64,000 nucleotides of DNA, from contig NZ_CP048030.1 in assembly GCF_010092425.1 (NCBI RefSeq), forward strand, positions 1,871,501-1,935,500, read 5' to 3'. A model generated the notes under the pieces. That model worked only from the letters and a program-made list of their open reading frames with translations. It searched no databases and had not been told where the DNA came from. Within the stretch, counting starts at the first letter, position 1. Every line of letters starts with the position of its first letter. Made by a program: the position numbers and the translations under genes. Of the stretch, positions 34,113 through 43,475 are shown in pieces. This DNA comes from Sinimarinibacterium sp. NLF-5-8 (GTDB taxonomy: Bacteria; Pseudomonadota; Gammaproteobacteria; Nevskiales; Nevskiaceae).

Positions 34113-34804
34113 CGGCGCCCCTTGCCTTTTTCGAGCTGGAACGTGATCAGGTGCTGAACGCCCGGAACTTCGACCGGCAGGCCGTTTTCGACGCGGGGTT
34201 TGTATTTGAACTTGAGCACCGCCTTGCTTGCGGCATCATCAAAAACGCCCGGCGGCTCGGCTTCGATTACTTTGGGATCGCGCACGCTGCCTGTCTGGGT
34301 GACGGTAAACTCCAGCAGTACCCACCCTTCCTGTCCCCGGCTTTGCGCGCGCGCCGGGTAAATCGGCGCAACTTTGACGATCGGCAGGTATTCGCCGTCG
34401 CTGGCGGAAAGGCGGAAGCCTTCACTGGTCATCTTGGTATCGACCCGCATCGGCCCGATGCTGACCGCGCCGGCAACCGGGGCTTCGGTCTGGGTCTGCG
34501 GTGGCGGTGCATCCGGCGCTTCCTGTGGTCGGTCGGGCTTTTCCGGTTTGGGACGCTCGACCTCAAGGTTTTGCTCGCGCTTGACCCGCACAAAGTCGAT
34601 CATCTTGCTGGAGGGGGCGTCGGTCATCGCGCCACGCCCGGCGGCGATCAGGCTGGACATCAGCCAGTACAGTAAAAAAGTGACGACCACTGCAACGGCA
34701 GCGCCCAGCAGCAGCCGGATCATGTTGCGCAGCGGGTGCACTTCTGCGGCGCGTTCGGCCAGCAGGCCGACGTGAACCGATCCATCCAATGTCGTGGCGT
34801 CCAT
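34109..34804 (-). CDS. tonB: TonB-family energy transducer
   Basis: TonB spans the periplasm and couples proton motive force from ExbB/ExbD to outer-membrane receptors. The 231-residue product has an N-terminal anchor ('LLLGAAVAVVVTFLLYWLM', about residues 31-49), a Pro/Lys/Glu-rich spacer ('VERPKPEKPDRPQEAPDA') and a C-terminal TonB domain with 'VKVAPIYPARAQSRGQEGWV' and 'VLKFKYKPRVENGLPVE'. The N-terminal tail before the anchor is about 30 residues long. It follows two exbD genes. Confidence 0.92.
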   Translation of the reverse strand: MDATTLDGSVHVGLLAERAAEVHPLRNMIRLLLGAAVAVVVTFLLYWLMSSLIAAGRGAMTDAPSSKMIDFVRVKREQNLEVERPKPEKPDRPQEAPDAPPPQTQTEAPVAGAVSIGPMRVDTKMTSEGFRLSASDGEYLPIVKVAPIYPARAQSRGQEGWVLLEFTVTQTGSVRDPKVIEAEPPGVFDDAASKAVLKFKYKPRVENGLPVEVPGVQHLITFQLEKGKGRR

Positions 34805-34806
34805 GC

Positions 34807-35220
34807 TCAGCCCTCCCCGCCTTGCGTGGCAACGGCAACGTCATGGATGCCTGCTTCGCGTGCCGCGTCCATGACTTCCATGAGTTGCTGGCTGCGTGAT
34901 TCACGATCAGCCTGGATTACCATCGCCCCTTGCGGATTTTCGGCCTTGAGTCGAATCAGCACGGGCTTGAGCTGTGCGGGCGGAACTTTCTTGCGATCAA
35001 TCCAGATCTCGCCGGCCGGCGACAGTGCCACAAAAATATTGGCCTTGTCCTGGCGAACCGCGGTTTCCGCTTGTACGCGGTTGACATCAATTCCGGCTTC
35101 TTTGATGAAGCTGGCGGTGACGATGAAAAAAATCAGCATGATGAACACCACGTCAAGCATCGGCGTCAGGTCAATCGCGCTGTCGTCACCCTCGTCCTGT
35201 CCTACACTGAACGGATCCAT
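34807..35220 (-). CDS. exbD: ExbD-family biopolymer transporter (second copy)
   Basis: ExbD forms the proton channel plug with ExbB. The 137-residue product has the conserved membrane segment with the protonatable aspartate, 'DSAIDLTPMLDVVFIMLIFF', near residue 15, followed by the periplasmic domain ('GEIWIDRKKVPPAQLKPVL'). Its first 45 residues are almost the same as those of the adjacent ExbD, but the periplasmic parts differ, so the pair arose by duplication and may work as a heterodimer. It lies 2 bases before tonB. Confidence 0.92.
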   Translation of the reverse strand: MDPFSVGQDEGDDSAIDLTPMLDVVFIMLIFFIVTASFIKEAGIDVNRVQAETAVRQDKANIFVALSPAGEIWIDRKKVPPAQLKPVLIRLKAENPQGAMVIQADRESRSQQLMEVMDAAREAGIHDVAVATQGGEG

Positions 35221-35232
35221 GGGTTCTCCTCA

Positions 35233-35643
35233 TTATTGTGCAAGCGGGGCAACCGATAGCTGGGTGGCGCCGGCGAGCCGTGCGGCATCCAGCGATTTGA
35301 CCAGCAGTTCGTTACGCGCGTCCGCATGGGCCTGGACAATGACCGGGGCATCCGGTTGTTCGGCGCGCAGCCTTTCGATATTGGCGCGCACCGCCCGGAT
35401 ATCAACGCGACGCGGACCAATGAAAATCTGGCCGTCGCCCATGATCCGGATCGAAATGCTTTTACCCGGCTCATTGCTGGTTTCCTGTTTGACCGCGGCA
35501 GGCTTGTGGATGTCAAAGCCGCTTTCCTTGAGAAAGCTGGCGGTGACAATGAAAAAGATCAGCATGATGAACACCACGTCGAGCATCGGCGTCAGGTCAA
35601 TCGCGCTGTCATCTTCTTCCTGGGGAATGTTGAGCAGTTTCAT
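35233..35643 (-). CDS. exbD: ExbD-family biopolymer transporter (first copy)
   Basis: The 136-residue product contains 'DSAIDLTPMLDVVFIMLIFF' with the channel aspartate, then a periplasmic domain with 'SIRIMGDGQIFIGPRRVDIR' and 'APVIVQAHADARNELLVKSL'. It probably pairs with the ExbB encoded 10 bases upstream. The other ExbD follows 12 bases downstream. Having two ExbDs in one TtpC-type cluster is less common than one. Confidence 0.92.
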   Translation of the reverse strand: MKLLNIPQEEDDSAIDLTPMLDVVFIMLIFFIVTASFLKESGFDIHKPAAVKQETSNEPGKSISIRIMGDGQIFIGPRRVDIRAVRANIERLRAEQPDAPVIVQAHADARNELLVKSLDAARLAGATQLSVAPLAQ

Positions 35644-35653
35644 GGTGCGATCC

Positions 35654-36193
35654 TCAATGCTCGATCAGCATCTGTTCGTCCAGCAGGCGCATCCGCTGCT
35701 TGGCAACGCCTTCCAGATAGTGCGCAACAAACAGTCCCGACAGGGCGCCGACCATGCCGGCCATCGTCGGTATCGTTGCCTGCGAGACGCCCGAGGCCAT
35801 CAGGCGGGGATTGCCCATCCCCGCCGAGGCCATCACATCGAACACGGCGATCATGCCGGTGACCGTGCCCAGCAGCCCGAACAGGGGGCAGACCACCACG
35901 GCAACCTTGATCAGGCTCAGATAGCGGGTGGTTTCTTCCTGCATCTGCGCCAGCAGTGCGCGCCGGATCTGATGCGATTGCCAGCTTTTGTACTCGCCGC
36001 GCCGCGCCCACAGGGCGAGCAAACTCTGCTCCTGCCGCGGCAGACTGCGCTTGAAGTAAACAAAACGCTCGATCGACAGCATCCACATCGCAAAGATCAC
36101 TGCGGCAATTGCCAGCAGAACCGGACCGCCATCATTCAGAAAGCCGCGAATCTGCGAAACAATGTCAAAAAACGCCAGTAATACGACATCCAT
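35654..36193 (-). CDS. exbB: ExbB/TolQ-family proton channel subunit
   Basis: The 179-residue product has three membrane segments: 'GGPVLLAIAAVIFAMWML' near the N-terminus and two late ones in 'VAVVVCPLFGLLGTVTGMIA' and 'IPTMAGMVGALSGLFVAHYL'. The 'GLLGTVTGM' motif is the MotA/TolQ/ExbB signature. It is the short ExbB typical of TtpC systems and lies between the TtpC-like gene and exbD. Confidence 0.92.
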   Translation of the reverse strand: MDVVLLAFFDIVSQIRGFLNDGGPVLLAIAAVIFAMWMLSIERFVYFKRSLPRQEQSLLALWARRGEYKSWQSHQIRRALLAQMQEETTRYLSLIKVAVVVCPLFGLLGTVTGMIAVFDVMASAGMGNPRLMASGVSQATIPTMAGMVGALSGLFVAHYLEGVAKQRMRLLDEQMLIEH

Positions 36194-36208
36194 GACAATC
36201 TCCTGCGA

Positions 36209-37612
36209 TCAGCTTTGCGATGACGAGGGTGATTCCTTGGCCTGACGTTCCATGTATTCGGCAATCAGGCCTGCGCTTTGCTCTTGCAGGGCGTGCAGAA
36301 TCTGTTTGGCCTTGCCGCTGCACAGGGCAAACAGGAAGGTCATCGGAATCGCCACGCACAGCCCTTGCACGGTGGTGACCAGTGCCTGGCTGATGCCGCC
36401 GGCCATGGTCTTGGGGTCGCCGGTGCCAAACAGGGTGATGGCCTGGAAGGTCTGGATCATGCCGGTCACCGTTCCCAGCAAGCCCAGCAAGGGCGCGGCC
36501 AGTGAGGCAATCTTGATGAAGTTGATGAAACGGTTGAGGCTGGGCAATTCCTTGAGAATGGCTTCACCGAGCTTCATTTCCAGCGTGGCGTAGTCAACGC
36601 CCTGGTTGGCGTGGTAGGTCAGCAGAACACGACCCAGCGGGTTGCTTTTGTTGGGCTGGTCAATGTGTTGCTGCTGCCGGGACACTCGACGGGCGACGAT
36701 GTTGAGCGTGATCATGCGCTCAAAGGCGACCAGCAGTGCTACGGCGCCCAGTGCCATGATGATGTAGCCGACCAGACCGCCTTGTTCGATGCGATCACTG
36801 AATTCAGGTGCCTCGACCAGACGCGCCAGCAGGTTGCCGCCGGTCGGGTCAAGATCGAAGCGCTCGACCCCTTCGTGGCTTTTGGCAAACCTGGACGCGC
36901 GCCCCAGACTGGCGTCAGGCTGGCGTTTGAGTTCGGCCAGACTCTTGCTGTCCCCACGCCAGATCAGATATCGCGCAGGATCGGTGGTCACCGCGCCAAA
37001 CACGCCCAGCCGTACCACTTCTCGCTCGGCCATGGTGCCATCGGCCTGCAGAACCTGGGTCTTGAACCGCGTAACCTTGCCGGTTTCGGTCATCTCGCGT
37101 TGCAGCTCAAACCACAAACGCTCAATTTCTTCAACCGTGCTGATCTCGGAGGCTTTGCTCATCTTCTTGGCAAACGCTTCCAAAAAAGCATTGCGATCGG
37201 GGTATTGCGCCGAAATCGGACTGTCAAAAAAGATCCCCTGAAGATCGCCAGAGGTCTGCTGGAATATCCCGAACAGTTCTTTGAGACCACCGAGCTTTTC
37301 GTCAAGACTGTGCTGGCGGGCGTCAATCTCACGTTTGTTGGCATCAAACTGGGCTTCCAGTGCCGAGCCGCGCTTTTCCAGTGCGTCGCGCTGGGCACGA
37401 ATCTGACCCAGCAATTGCGACTGCCGATCGCGCGCAGCGGCAAATTCGGCTTCGCGTGCCTTGAGTTGCCCTTGGTCGTTGACAGTGCGGGTGCGCACTT
37501 GCTCCAAAAGTGTGTCCAAACTGGAGGCACTGTCCTCCGCCCAGGCGCTGTGCAGGCCAACAAGCAGCAGTCCGGATGCCAGCGCACCCAGTATTTTTTT
37601 CATGGTGATCAT
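36209..37612 (-). CDS. ttpC: TtpC-like protein (coiled-coil domain fused to ExbB/MotA/TolQ domain)
   Basis: The 467-residue product has a signal-like N-terminus ('MITMKKILGALASGLLLVGL'), a long periplasmic coiled-coil region (about residues 40-110, 'REAEFAAARDRQSQLLGQIR'), a globular part, and a C-terminal proton-channel domain with 'GLVGYIIMALGAVALLVAFE' and 'PLLGLLGTVTGMIQTFQAIT'. This architecture is that of TtpC, an extra protein required by some Vibrio TonB2-type systems. Lies between DUF3450 and exbB, as in those clusters. Confidence 0.88.
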   Translation of the reverse strand: MITMKKILGALASGLLLVGLHSAWAEDSASSLDTLLEQVRTRTVNDQGQLKAREAEFAAARDRQSQLLGQIRAQRDALEKRGSALEAQFDANKREIDARQHSLDEKLGGLKELFGIFQQTSGDLQGIFFDSPISAQYPDRNAFLEAFAKKMSKASEISTVEEIERLWFELQREMTETGKVTRFKTQVLQADGTMAEREVVRLGVFGAVTTDPARYLIWRGDSKSLAELKRQPDASLGRASRFAKSHEGVERFDLDPTGGNLLARLVEAPEFSDRIEQGGLVGYIIMALGAVALLVAFERMITLNIVARRVSRQQQHIDQPNKSNPLGRVLLTYHANQGVDYATLEMKLGEAILKELPSLNRFINFIKIASLAAPLLGLLGTVTGMIQTFQAITLFGTGDPKTMAGGISQALVTTVQGLCVAIPMTFLFALCSGKAKQILHALQEQSAGLIAEYMERQAKESPSSSQS

Positions 37613-37618
37613 GGCGGT

Positions 37619-38389
37619 TTATCCGGCAGTGGGCAGTGTCAGAGTCAGAAGATTCGGGGAGGTGAGCTTGCGCGCTACCCGAATCGCATCACGGATCGGA
37701 TTACGCTCAGAGGCGGGTAACGCAACCCATTGCTTGCTGGCTTGATCCCAGCGCGCACTCTGCAAGCCGTCCAGGGTCTGGTAGAACAAGCCCAGACGCC
37801 CAACCCGTAAAAAATCAACTTCGAGCTTTTGACCGCTGACATCAACCATGCCGGTGTAGGCTTCAATCGTGCGGCCAAATTCCAGCTCGACCTGATAGGC
37901 TTCCAGTACTTGCCGGAACTTCTCCGCAACACTGACATCGACGCGGTCAATCGCCTGGGTCACAAACTCGATCCGTTCAGCCCGCTCCTTGGGCAGAAAT
38001 GGCAAGTCCAGCGAAACGAATTGCTTGAGCGAGTCCACCATCTGCAGCATCAGCGGCAAAATCTGCCGATCAACCGCCGTGGCCTGGGAGATGCTGTTGT
38101 CCAGCGTGGCAATCTCATCGCGCTGAAGCTTGAGCTGACGCTGAAGCTGCTGGTTGTACGCTTCAAGCCCTTCAATCTCACGCAATGTGGTGCGGTATTC
38201 ATCCGCAAGACTGCGGCGCTGATCACCCAGATCATCAACCCGACGCTGACTCTGCGCCTGCTGATCCAACCATTGCTCGCTGGCGTCAACAACGTCAGGA
38301 ACCGTGGCGGCCTGAGTGGTGCACACCACACCCAATGCCATGCCCGCAATCGCCACACGCCGTGCGGCTACCTTTAGTCTTTGCATCAT
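37619..38389 (-). CDS. DUF3450-family periplasmic coiled-coil protein
   Basis: The 256-residue product starts MMQRLKVAARRVAIAGMALG with a signal peptide ending near 'TTQA'. It is followed by a heptad-rich helix ('AQSQRRVDDLGDQRRSLADE', 'QLQRQLKLQRDEIATLDNSI') and the DUF3450 body ('SLDLPFLPKERAERIEFVTQ', 'VDVSAEKFRQVLEAYQVE'-like region). It is the usual partner gene of TtpC. I chose the ATG at 38389, which has GAGGAGAG just upstream; earlier in-frame ATGs would place that site inside the gene. Confidence 0.88.
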   Translation of the reverse strand: MMQRLKVAARRVAIAGMALGVVCTTQAATVPDVVDASEQWLDQQAQSQRRVDDLGDQRRSLADEYRTTLREIEGLEAYNQQLQRQLKLQRDEIATLDNSISQATAVDRQILPLMLQMVDSLKQFVSLDLPFLPKERAERIEFVTQAIDRVDVSVAEKFRQVLEAYQVELEFGRTIEAYTGMVDVSGQKLEVDFLRVGRLGLFYQTLDGLQSARWDQASKQWVALPASERNPIRDAIRVARKLTSPNLLTLTLPTAG

Positions 38390-38458
38390 GACTCTCCTCA
38401 GTGTCATGCCAGGAACAAGATGAGACTCGCCCTGTACGCTGGTCAGAAAACCGTTACA

Positions 38459-39994
38459 TCAAAAATCAAACAAACCGTCCAAATCATCATTTGGCGGGCT
38501 CTGTTCATTGGCAGCGGGTGCCGACTGATCATCCGTACCCGAAACGTCTTCATCTTCTTGAATCGGTTCGTCGGCCAACGAGGCGTCTTGCGCTGCCGCA
38601 TTCGACTCAACTTGCGGATTCACGCCACGCGTGACCCTGGCGGGCGCAGTGCCGATGATCTTGAGCTCAACACGACGGTTGAGTTCGCGTCCGGCTTCGG
38701 TGTCGTTGTCGGCAATCGGGTTGTTTTCACCATAACCCCGCGCGCTGAGCTGACCAGCAGCAACCCCTTCGCCAATCAGATAGCCGCGCACGCTTTGAGC
38801 GCGCTGCTCAGACAAACGCTGGTTATAGGCATCTGCGCCTTTGCTGTCGGTGTGCCCACCAATCTCAACATCAATGTGCGGATTGGCCTTGAGCTCGTCA
38901 GCAACCATGTCCAGCAAACGCATGGCGTTGGCCGTCAATGAGGATTTGTTGAAATCAAAATTAACCCCACGCAGTACGATCACATCACCCGTGCCACAAC
39001 CACTGAGTGATACTCGCTCCCCCGCTTCCGGGGTCTTGCACGGCGGCGGGGGCGGCGGTAGCGGGCAACCCACTTCATCAACCGGCTCGCCCAGCGGGGT
39101 GTTGGGACACTGATCAAGATTGTCAGGAACACCGTCGCCATCACTGTCAACAGGTGCCAGCGGTGCGACCACCTGGACGGGTTCTGGCGGCAGTTCCTGA
39201 ACAGGCGCCTGTCCTCTGAAATAATAATTTACCGATAGCAAAGCGGTCTGCGCTTTATAATCGCTCTCTAAAAAAGTAAAGCGCTGATCGCCATAAGTAT
39301 AAAATTTGGCAGGGCTTGCTACCAAATAACGATAATCGAGGCCAAAAGTCCACCGATGCGTCAGATCAAAGCGTAATCCAGCGCCCGCTTGATATGAAAA
39401 AGTTGCATCGTCCGCCTTACGAACATCAAAATTATTCCGATCTGTCTTTGCACCCGCCAATTTGAATCGGGTAAAGCCAGCACCAGCCCCTAAATAAGGG
39501 TGAAGCCTCCATGACGGGAAAAAATCATACCAAACGTTTCCAAATATGCTGGTTGCGCTAATCTTCGTACCGCTGCCGTCAATCAAATTACCGGAATCAT
39601 TAGGGCGTGCGCTCCGGTACGAAATAATATTGTCAGCAGTATTATTACGATACCCCAGCTCCATTTCCAAACGCCAACCGCTCTGAAAGGAATATCCACC
39701 AACTAACTGATAAGAGAAATCATCATCGTAAGAATTCTTGGCTGCCAGCCCTGAGTTTGGTTGAGGGGGCAGTTCCACAACCAAAATATGGTTCCTGATT
39801 TCCCCCATATAATCATATGTTTGATCATCCACTCGGTTATAGCCAAGGTTGACTCCAATATAAGGCCCTTCGTTTGCAATTGCATTAGAAGCAGGAGCCA
39901 CAATCATTACACCAACTGCCGTAGCAAGCCCCATAAGACCACGGGCATCATTAAAGAACTTCATCCAGTTAATTCCAGTATTCAAAATATTCAT
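38459..39994 (-). CDS. OmpA-family outer-membrane protein with thrombospondin type 3 repeat
   Basis: A 511-residue protein: signal peptide, an 8-stranded-barrel-like N-domain ('GPYIGVNLGYNRVDDQTYDY' to 'LLSVNYYFRG'), a calcium-binding TSP3 unit ('DSDGDGVPDNLDQCPNTP'), a proline run and Cys-containing linker, and a C-terminal OmpA peptidoglycan-binding domain ('GVNFDFNKSSLTANAMRLLD', 'VEIGGHTDSKGADAYNQRLS', 'ARGYGENNPIADNDTEAGRE'). I chose the ATG at 39994 because GGGAG lies 8 bases before it. The barrel part is AT-richer than the OmpA domain. It sits between the TonB-dependent receptor and the Ton genes. Confidence 0.92.
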   Translation of the reverse strand: MNILNTGINWMKFFNDARGLMGLATAVGVMIVAPASNAIANEGPYIGVNLGYNRVDDQTYDYMGEIRNHILVVELPPQPNSGLAAKNSYDDDFSYQLVGGYSFQSGWRLEMELGYRNNTADNIISYRSARPNDSGNLIDGSGTKISATSIFGNVWYDFFPSWRLHPYLGAGAGFTRFKLAGAKTDRNNFDVRKADDATFSYQAGAGLRFDLTHRWTFGLDYRYLVASPAKFYTYGDQRFTFLESDYKAQTALLSVNYYFRGQAPVQELPPEPVQVVAPLAPVDSDGDGVPDNLDQCPNTPLGEPVDEVGCPLPPPPPPCKTPEAGERVSLSGCGTGDVIVLRGVNFDFNKSSLTANAMRLLDMVADELKANPHIDVEIGGHTDSKGADAYNQRLSEQRAQSVRGYLIGEGVAAGQLSARGYGENNPIADNDTEAGRELNRRVELKIIGTAPARVTRGVNPQVESNAAAQDASLADEPIQEDEDVSGTDDQSAPAANEQSPPNDDLDGLFDF

Positions 39995-40018
39995 AGCAAT
40001 CACTCCCGAATGAAGTTA

Positions 40019-42487
40019 TCAGTGGCCAAACTGCCAAGAAACTGTGACTCCATAAGTTCTAGGAGCTCCATAAATACCTGTCACACCAAAATCATGACGA
40101 TATTTTTGAGTGAAAAATACATCATCTGTCAAGTTTTTACCCCAAAATGTTACACGGACATCATGCTGGGGGTCATAGATTCCAAATCTAGCGTTAATAA
40201 TTTTATAGGCATCCGCAGTGACCGTATTCAGAGGCTCATAGAAGAATCCGCTATTGTAGTAAATATCGCCACCTAACTCACCTTCCAACTCCCATAAAAG
40301 TGGAAATGTCCAGTTAAAATAGGTCGTTCCTGTGAATTCTGGAGTTCGAACTGTTGTATTACCACTAAAGTCTATATTCATCCGACTCAAGCCGAAGAAC
40401 GGCGGGGCAGGATCAAATCCCTGTCCCACAAATTCTCCATAGCGCCCTTTCAGATAAACACCGGTAATCCCAAAAGCCAACGAGTCTATAGGAAACCAAC
40501 TCAACTCAAATTCAGCACCTTCAACTTTGTATGAGGCAGCGTTGAATAAATTAATAACTCCACCACTGGTCAATGCCAGATTTTGAACCTGCGCATTGGT
40601 CATCTGCGTAGTGAAAATAGACATGTTTGCGGTAACACGACCATCAAACATTTTACTTTTAACACCAATTTCCTTCGACGCAGCCAGCTCTGGCTCAACG
40701 CGGTCAGGGGTTTTTATCAAGCTCAACCCATTATAGTTACCACTCTTAAAAGCTTCTGCGTATCTAAGATAAACCATGATATCTGGCGTAATCTGCCAGT
40801 TCACACCCGCATTTGGCGTAAAGCTGTTCCAAGTATGCTTTTGAGGATTAAAACTTACTGCCGCAAGACCATTATCCATGCCAGGAATCAGATCACCAAA
40901 TATGTCCCCAATAATAGGAACATCTAATACGTTAGCAGTAACAGTCGAATAAGCCAATTCACGGGTTTCTCGCGCAAAACGTCCACCCATCTGCAGCGAT
41001 ACCGTGTCAGTCACGAAAAAAGTCAGCTGTCCATATGCCGCCATCGCCTCCGTATCAACTGCGCTGTTCATAGCAGCTTCCACTAACGGATTCTTATTGC
41101 CCACATTACTGGCGGCGCAGTCAAACAAGCCCAGGTTCAAGTTATTTAATAACTGCTCAAGAAACTCAAGCGTAATGCCGAGAGAAGGATTTAATAACTG
41201 ACAACCAATAGCGAGAGCATCAACTTTAACTTCATAGCGGCCAGGTTTTGATGAACTTTCATAATACAAACCACCAGTCCACTGAAGCCAGTCCGGGGTC
41301 ACTTCTGAATTTGAGTTAAATATTAACTCAATCGAATCTGACTTAGCCAAATTGGGCAATGCGCTAATATCTAGCACAGGCTCTTCAAAAGAGTCGTACT
41401 CGAAAACAATATCACTTCTAAAATCAATGTTTCCATAGACTGCCTTTAGATCAAACCATGGTATAGCCCTGGACTCCATAGTGATATTAGTGATCTTTGT
41501 TCTACTAAAAACACCAACTCCCTCATGATTCCCACTCTCATGAGGAACATTATGAGGTGTTCCAACTGCACGAAACAGGGGAGCAACTTCTAAGAGCTGA
41601 GTGATAACATCATCTGCGCCACGACTATCCAGATCATAATAAGAAATCAAGAAATCAAAATCGTCAGAAGGCGACCATTTGACCGCACCACGGACACCAA
41701 CATTTTGCGTAACTATGTAATCCTTGCTTGGATCAACATAATTATGCATTGTCGAATCTCGTCTGCTGTATAGCCCAGCAAGAGAAACCGCGAGTGTGTC
41801 ACCCAAAGGCCCGCTAACGGACAATTTAGTCCGCATTGCGTTGTAATTTCCAAACTCCTGCAATACCTCACCGCCCCACGCCTCTTGATCCGGCTCCTTA
41901 AGCATCACACTAATCGCGCCGCCGATGGCATTACGCCCAAAAATCGTCCCTTGCGGCCCCTTGAGCACCTCAACTTGCCGAACATCACCCAGCGCCTGAG
42001 CCGACTGAGTCGTAAAAGGGATATACAAGCCGTCAATATATGTAGCGACACTGGAGTCTGCTGCAGACTGGAACCCATCACTACCGATACCGCGAATAAA
42101 AATCAGGCTATAGCTAGCCATTGAGTCGTACTGCAAACCAGGGGTTACTAACTGCAAATCCTTGATGTCGCGAACACCCTGGGCATCCAGTTGCGCCCCA
42201 CTAAACGCATTGACACTTAACGGCACCTCCTGAAGATCCTGCTCACGCTTTTGAGCTGTGACTACGATCTCTTCGACCAGCCTGCTACGTGGAGCTGACC
42301 GGGTGACTTCTTTTTCCTCGGGCTGTTGAACTTGGACACTCTCTACGGGGATCGTGTCTACAGTCTCTATAGTGCTCGCTTCTTGCTCAGCACCCAGCAG
42401 GTCATCAAGTCCGTCCTGCGCATGCAGCGCTGTCGCCAAAGCCATACCGGCAATAACACACGCCCCACGACTGAATCCAGTTTTCAT
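40019..42487 (-). CDS. TonB-dependent outer-membrane receptor
   Basis: The 822-residue product has a signal peptide ending near 'LHAQD', an acidic linker, a TonB box 'EEIVVTAQKREQDLQEVPLS' near residue 71, a plug domain ('NAFSGAQLDAQGVRDIKDL', 'QVEVLKGPQGTIFGRNAIGG') and a 22-strand-type barrel ending '...YGVTVSWQFGH' with the typical terminal aromatic region. This subclass is abundant in degraders of hydrophobic compounds, sterols and terpenoids; the ligand cannot be read from sequence. Composition is AT-rich compared with the flanks. It heads the cluster that includes OmpA and its own Ton motor. Confidence 0.95.
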   Translation of the reverse strand: MKTGFSRGACVIAGMALATALHAQDGLDDLLGAEQEASTIETVDTIPVESVQVQQPEEKEVTRSAPRSRLVEEIVVTAQKREQDLQEVPLSVNAFSGAQLDAQGVRDIKDLQLVTPGLQYDSMASYSLIFIRGIGSDGFQSAADSSVATYIDGLYIPFTTQSAQALGDVRQVEVLKGPQGTIFGRNAIGGAISVMLKEPDQEAWGGEVLQEFGNYNAMRTKLSVSGPLGDTLAVSLAGLYSRRDSTMHNYVDPSKDYIVTQNVGVRGAVKWSPSDDFDFLISYYDLDSRGADDVITQLLEVAPLFRAVGTPHNVPHESGNHEGVGVFSRTKITNITMESRAIPWFDLKAVYGNIDFRSDIVFEYDSFEEPVLDISALPNLAKSDSIELIFNSNSEVTPDWLQWTGGLYYESSSKPGRYEVKVDALAIGCQLLNPSLGITLEFLEQLLNNLNLGLFDCAASNVGNKNPLVEAAMNSAVDTEAMAAYGQLTFFVTDTVSLQMGGRFARETRELAYSTVTANVLDVPIIGDIFGDLIPGMDNGLAAVSFNPQKHTWNSFTPNAGVNWQITPDIMVYLRYAEAFKSGNYNGLSLIKTPDRVEPELAASKEIGVKSKMFDGRVTANMSIFTTQMTNAQVQNLALTSGGVINLFNAASYKVEGAEFELSWFPIDSLAFGITGVYLKGRYGEFVGQGFDPAPPFFGLSRMNIDFSGNTTVRTPEFTGTTYFNWTFPLLWELEGELGGDIYYNSGFFYEPLNTVTADAYKIINARFGIYDPQHDVRVTFWGKNLTDDVFFTQKYRHDFGVTGIYGAPRTYGVTVSWQFGH

Positions 42488-42601
42488 CCGCTCCGTTCCT
42501 CTCTGATTGTTTTGTTCGCACTCGTCTTCAAGTGCCCTGAAGACGTTTTCTATTTGGCGTTTTCTGTGGGGTCGTCATCAACCCCTATCGCCATGGGCGC
42601 T

Positions 42602-42630
42602 AAATTAGTTCCAGAAGTAAACAATGTCAA
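42602..42630 (-). promoter_or_regulatory. Candidate promoter of the TonB-receptor cluster
   Basis: On the minus strand a perfect -35 TTGACA (42625-42630) is followed at 17 bp by TAATTT (42602-42607). It would give a leader of about 105 bases before the receptor ATG at 42487. It is divergent from the GST gene. Confidence 0.55.
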
Positions 42631-42700
42631 CACTTGATTGTGGCGTTTGGAATCTTTTTGCATTACATTGCATGCAATCGCAGGCAGCCAGGAGAGACTC

Positions 42701-43408
42701 ATGACCCAAACCAGCCCATCCATTGTCTTGACGCAGATGGCGATCTCACCATTCTGCGACAAAGTGAGACGCGTTCTCACCTATAAGGGTCTGCCGTTCA
42801 AAACCAACGATATCAAGGTCTCACAGATCAGCTCCCTGCCGAAAATGAACAACACAGCCAAAGTGCCGTTCATTGACTACAACGGGAAGCGTCTCAGCGA
42901 CTCAACTGATATCTGTTTCTGGCTGGAGGAACAACACCCGGAACCGGCCCTGATCCCCGCTGACCCCTCCCAGCGGGCAGATGTCTGCCTGCTGGAAGAC
43001 TGGGCAGATGAAACACTCTATTTCTTTGAGCTGACCATGCGTTTTGTCTGGCCTGAGGATAGCCGCCGCTGGAGTCTGGAGCTGGCCAAGAACGATCATC
43101 CGCTGATCAAGCTCGTCACACCTTTTTTGATGCGACGCATGACACGCAACATTGCTCATCAGCAAGGCGCAGGGCGACGTTCACGCGCGCAGGTCAAGGC
43201 CGAACTGGATCGCCTGTTTGACGCACTTGAAACGCGCATTGCCTCTGGCGGGTTCTGCGTTGGGCAACAACTGACGCTGGCCGACATCTCGGTTGCCTCA
43301 CAAATCCACTGCATTCAAGGCTCTGGTGTCGGCGCTGAAATCGTCGCGTCACACAGCACGCTCAGCGACTGGAAACAGCGGGTCGATGCTCTGACTCTGC
43401 CCGTCTGA
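42701..43408 (+). CDS. Glutathione S-transferase family protein
   Basis: The 235-residue product has an N-terminal thioredoxin-fold domain ('MAISPFCDKVRRVLTYKGLP', 'KVPFIDYNGKRLSDSTDICF') and an all-helical C-domain ending 'FCVGQQLTLADISVASQI'. The 'SPFCDKVR' motif places a serine or cysteine at the glutathione thiol. I chose the ATG at 42701 with CAGGAGAG upstream. It opens a plus-strand run with the aldehyde dehydrogenase and tandem NTF2 gene, so it may process an electrophilic or isomerisable catabolic intermediate. Confidence 0.88.
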   Translation: MTQTSPSIVLTQMAISPFCDKVRRVLTYKGLPFKTNDIKVSQISSLPKMNNTAKVPFIDYNGKRLSDSTDICFWLEEQHPEPALIPADPSQRADVCLLEDWADETLYFFELTMRFVWPEDSRRWSLELAKNDHPLIKLVTPFLMRRMTRNIAHQQGAGRRSRAQVKAELDRLFDALETRIASGGFCVGQQLTLADISVASQIHCIQGSGVGAEIVASHSTLSDWKQRVDALTLPV

Positions 43409-43475
43409 ATACTGATGCGCCCGCGCGCGTGCGCGCGCACCCTAGTTGATAAAAATAGTTTGAGGAGATTCTGCC

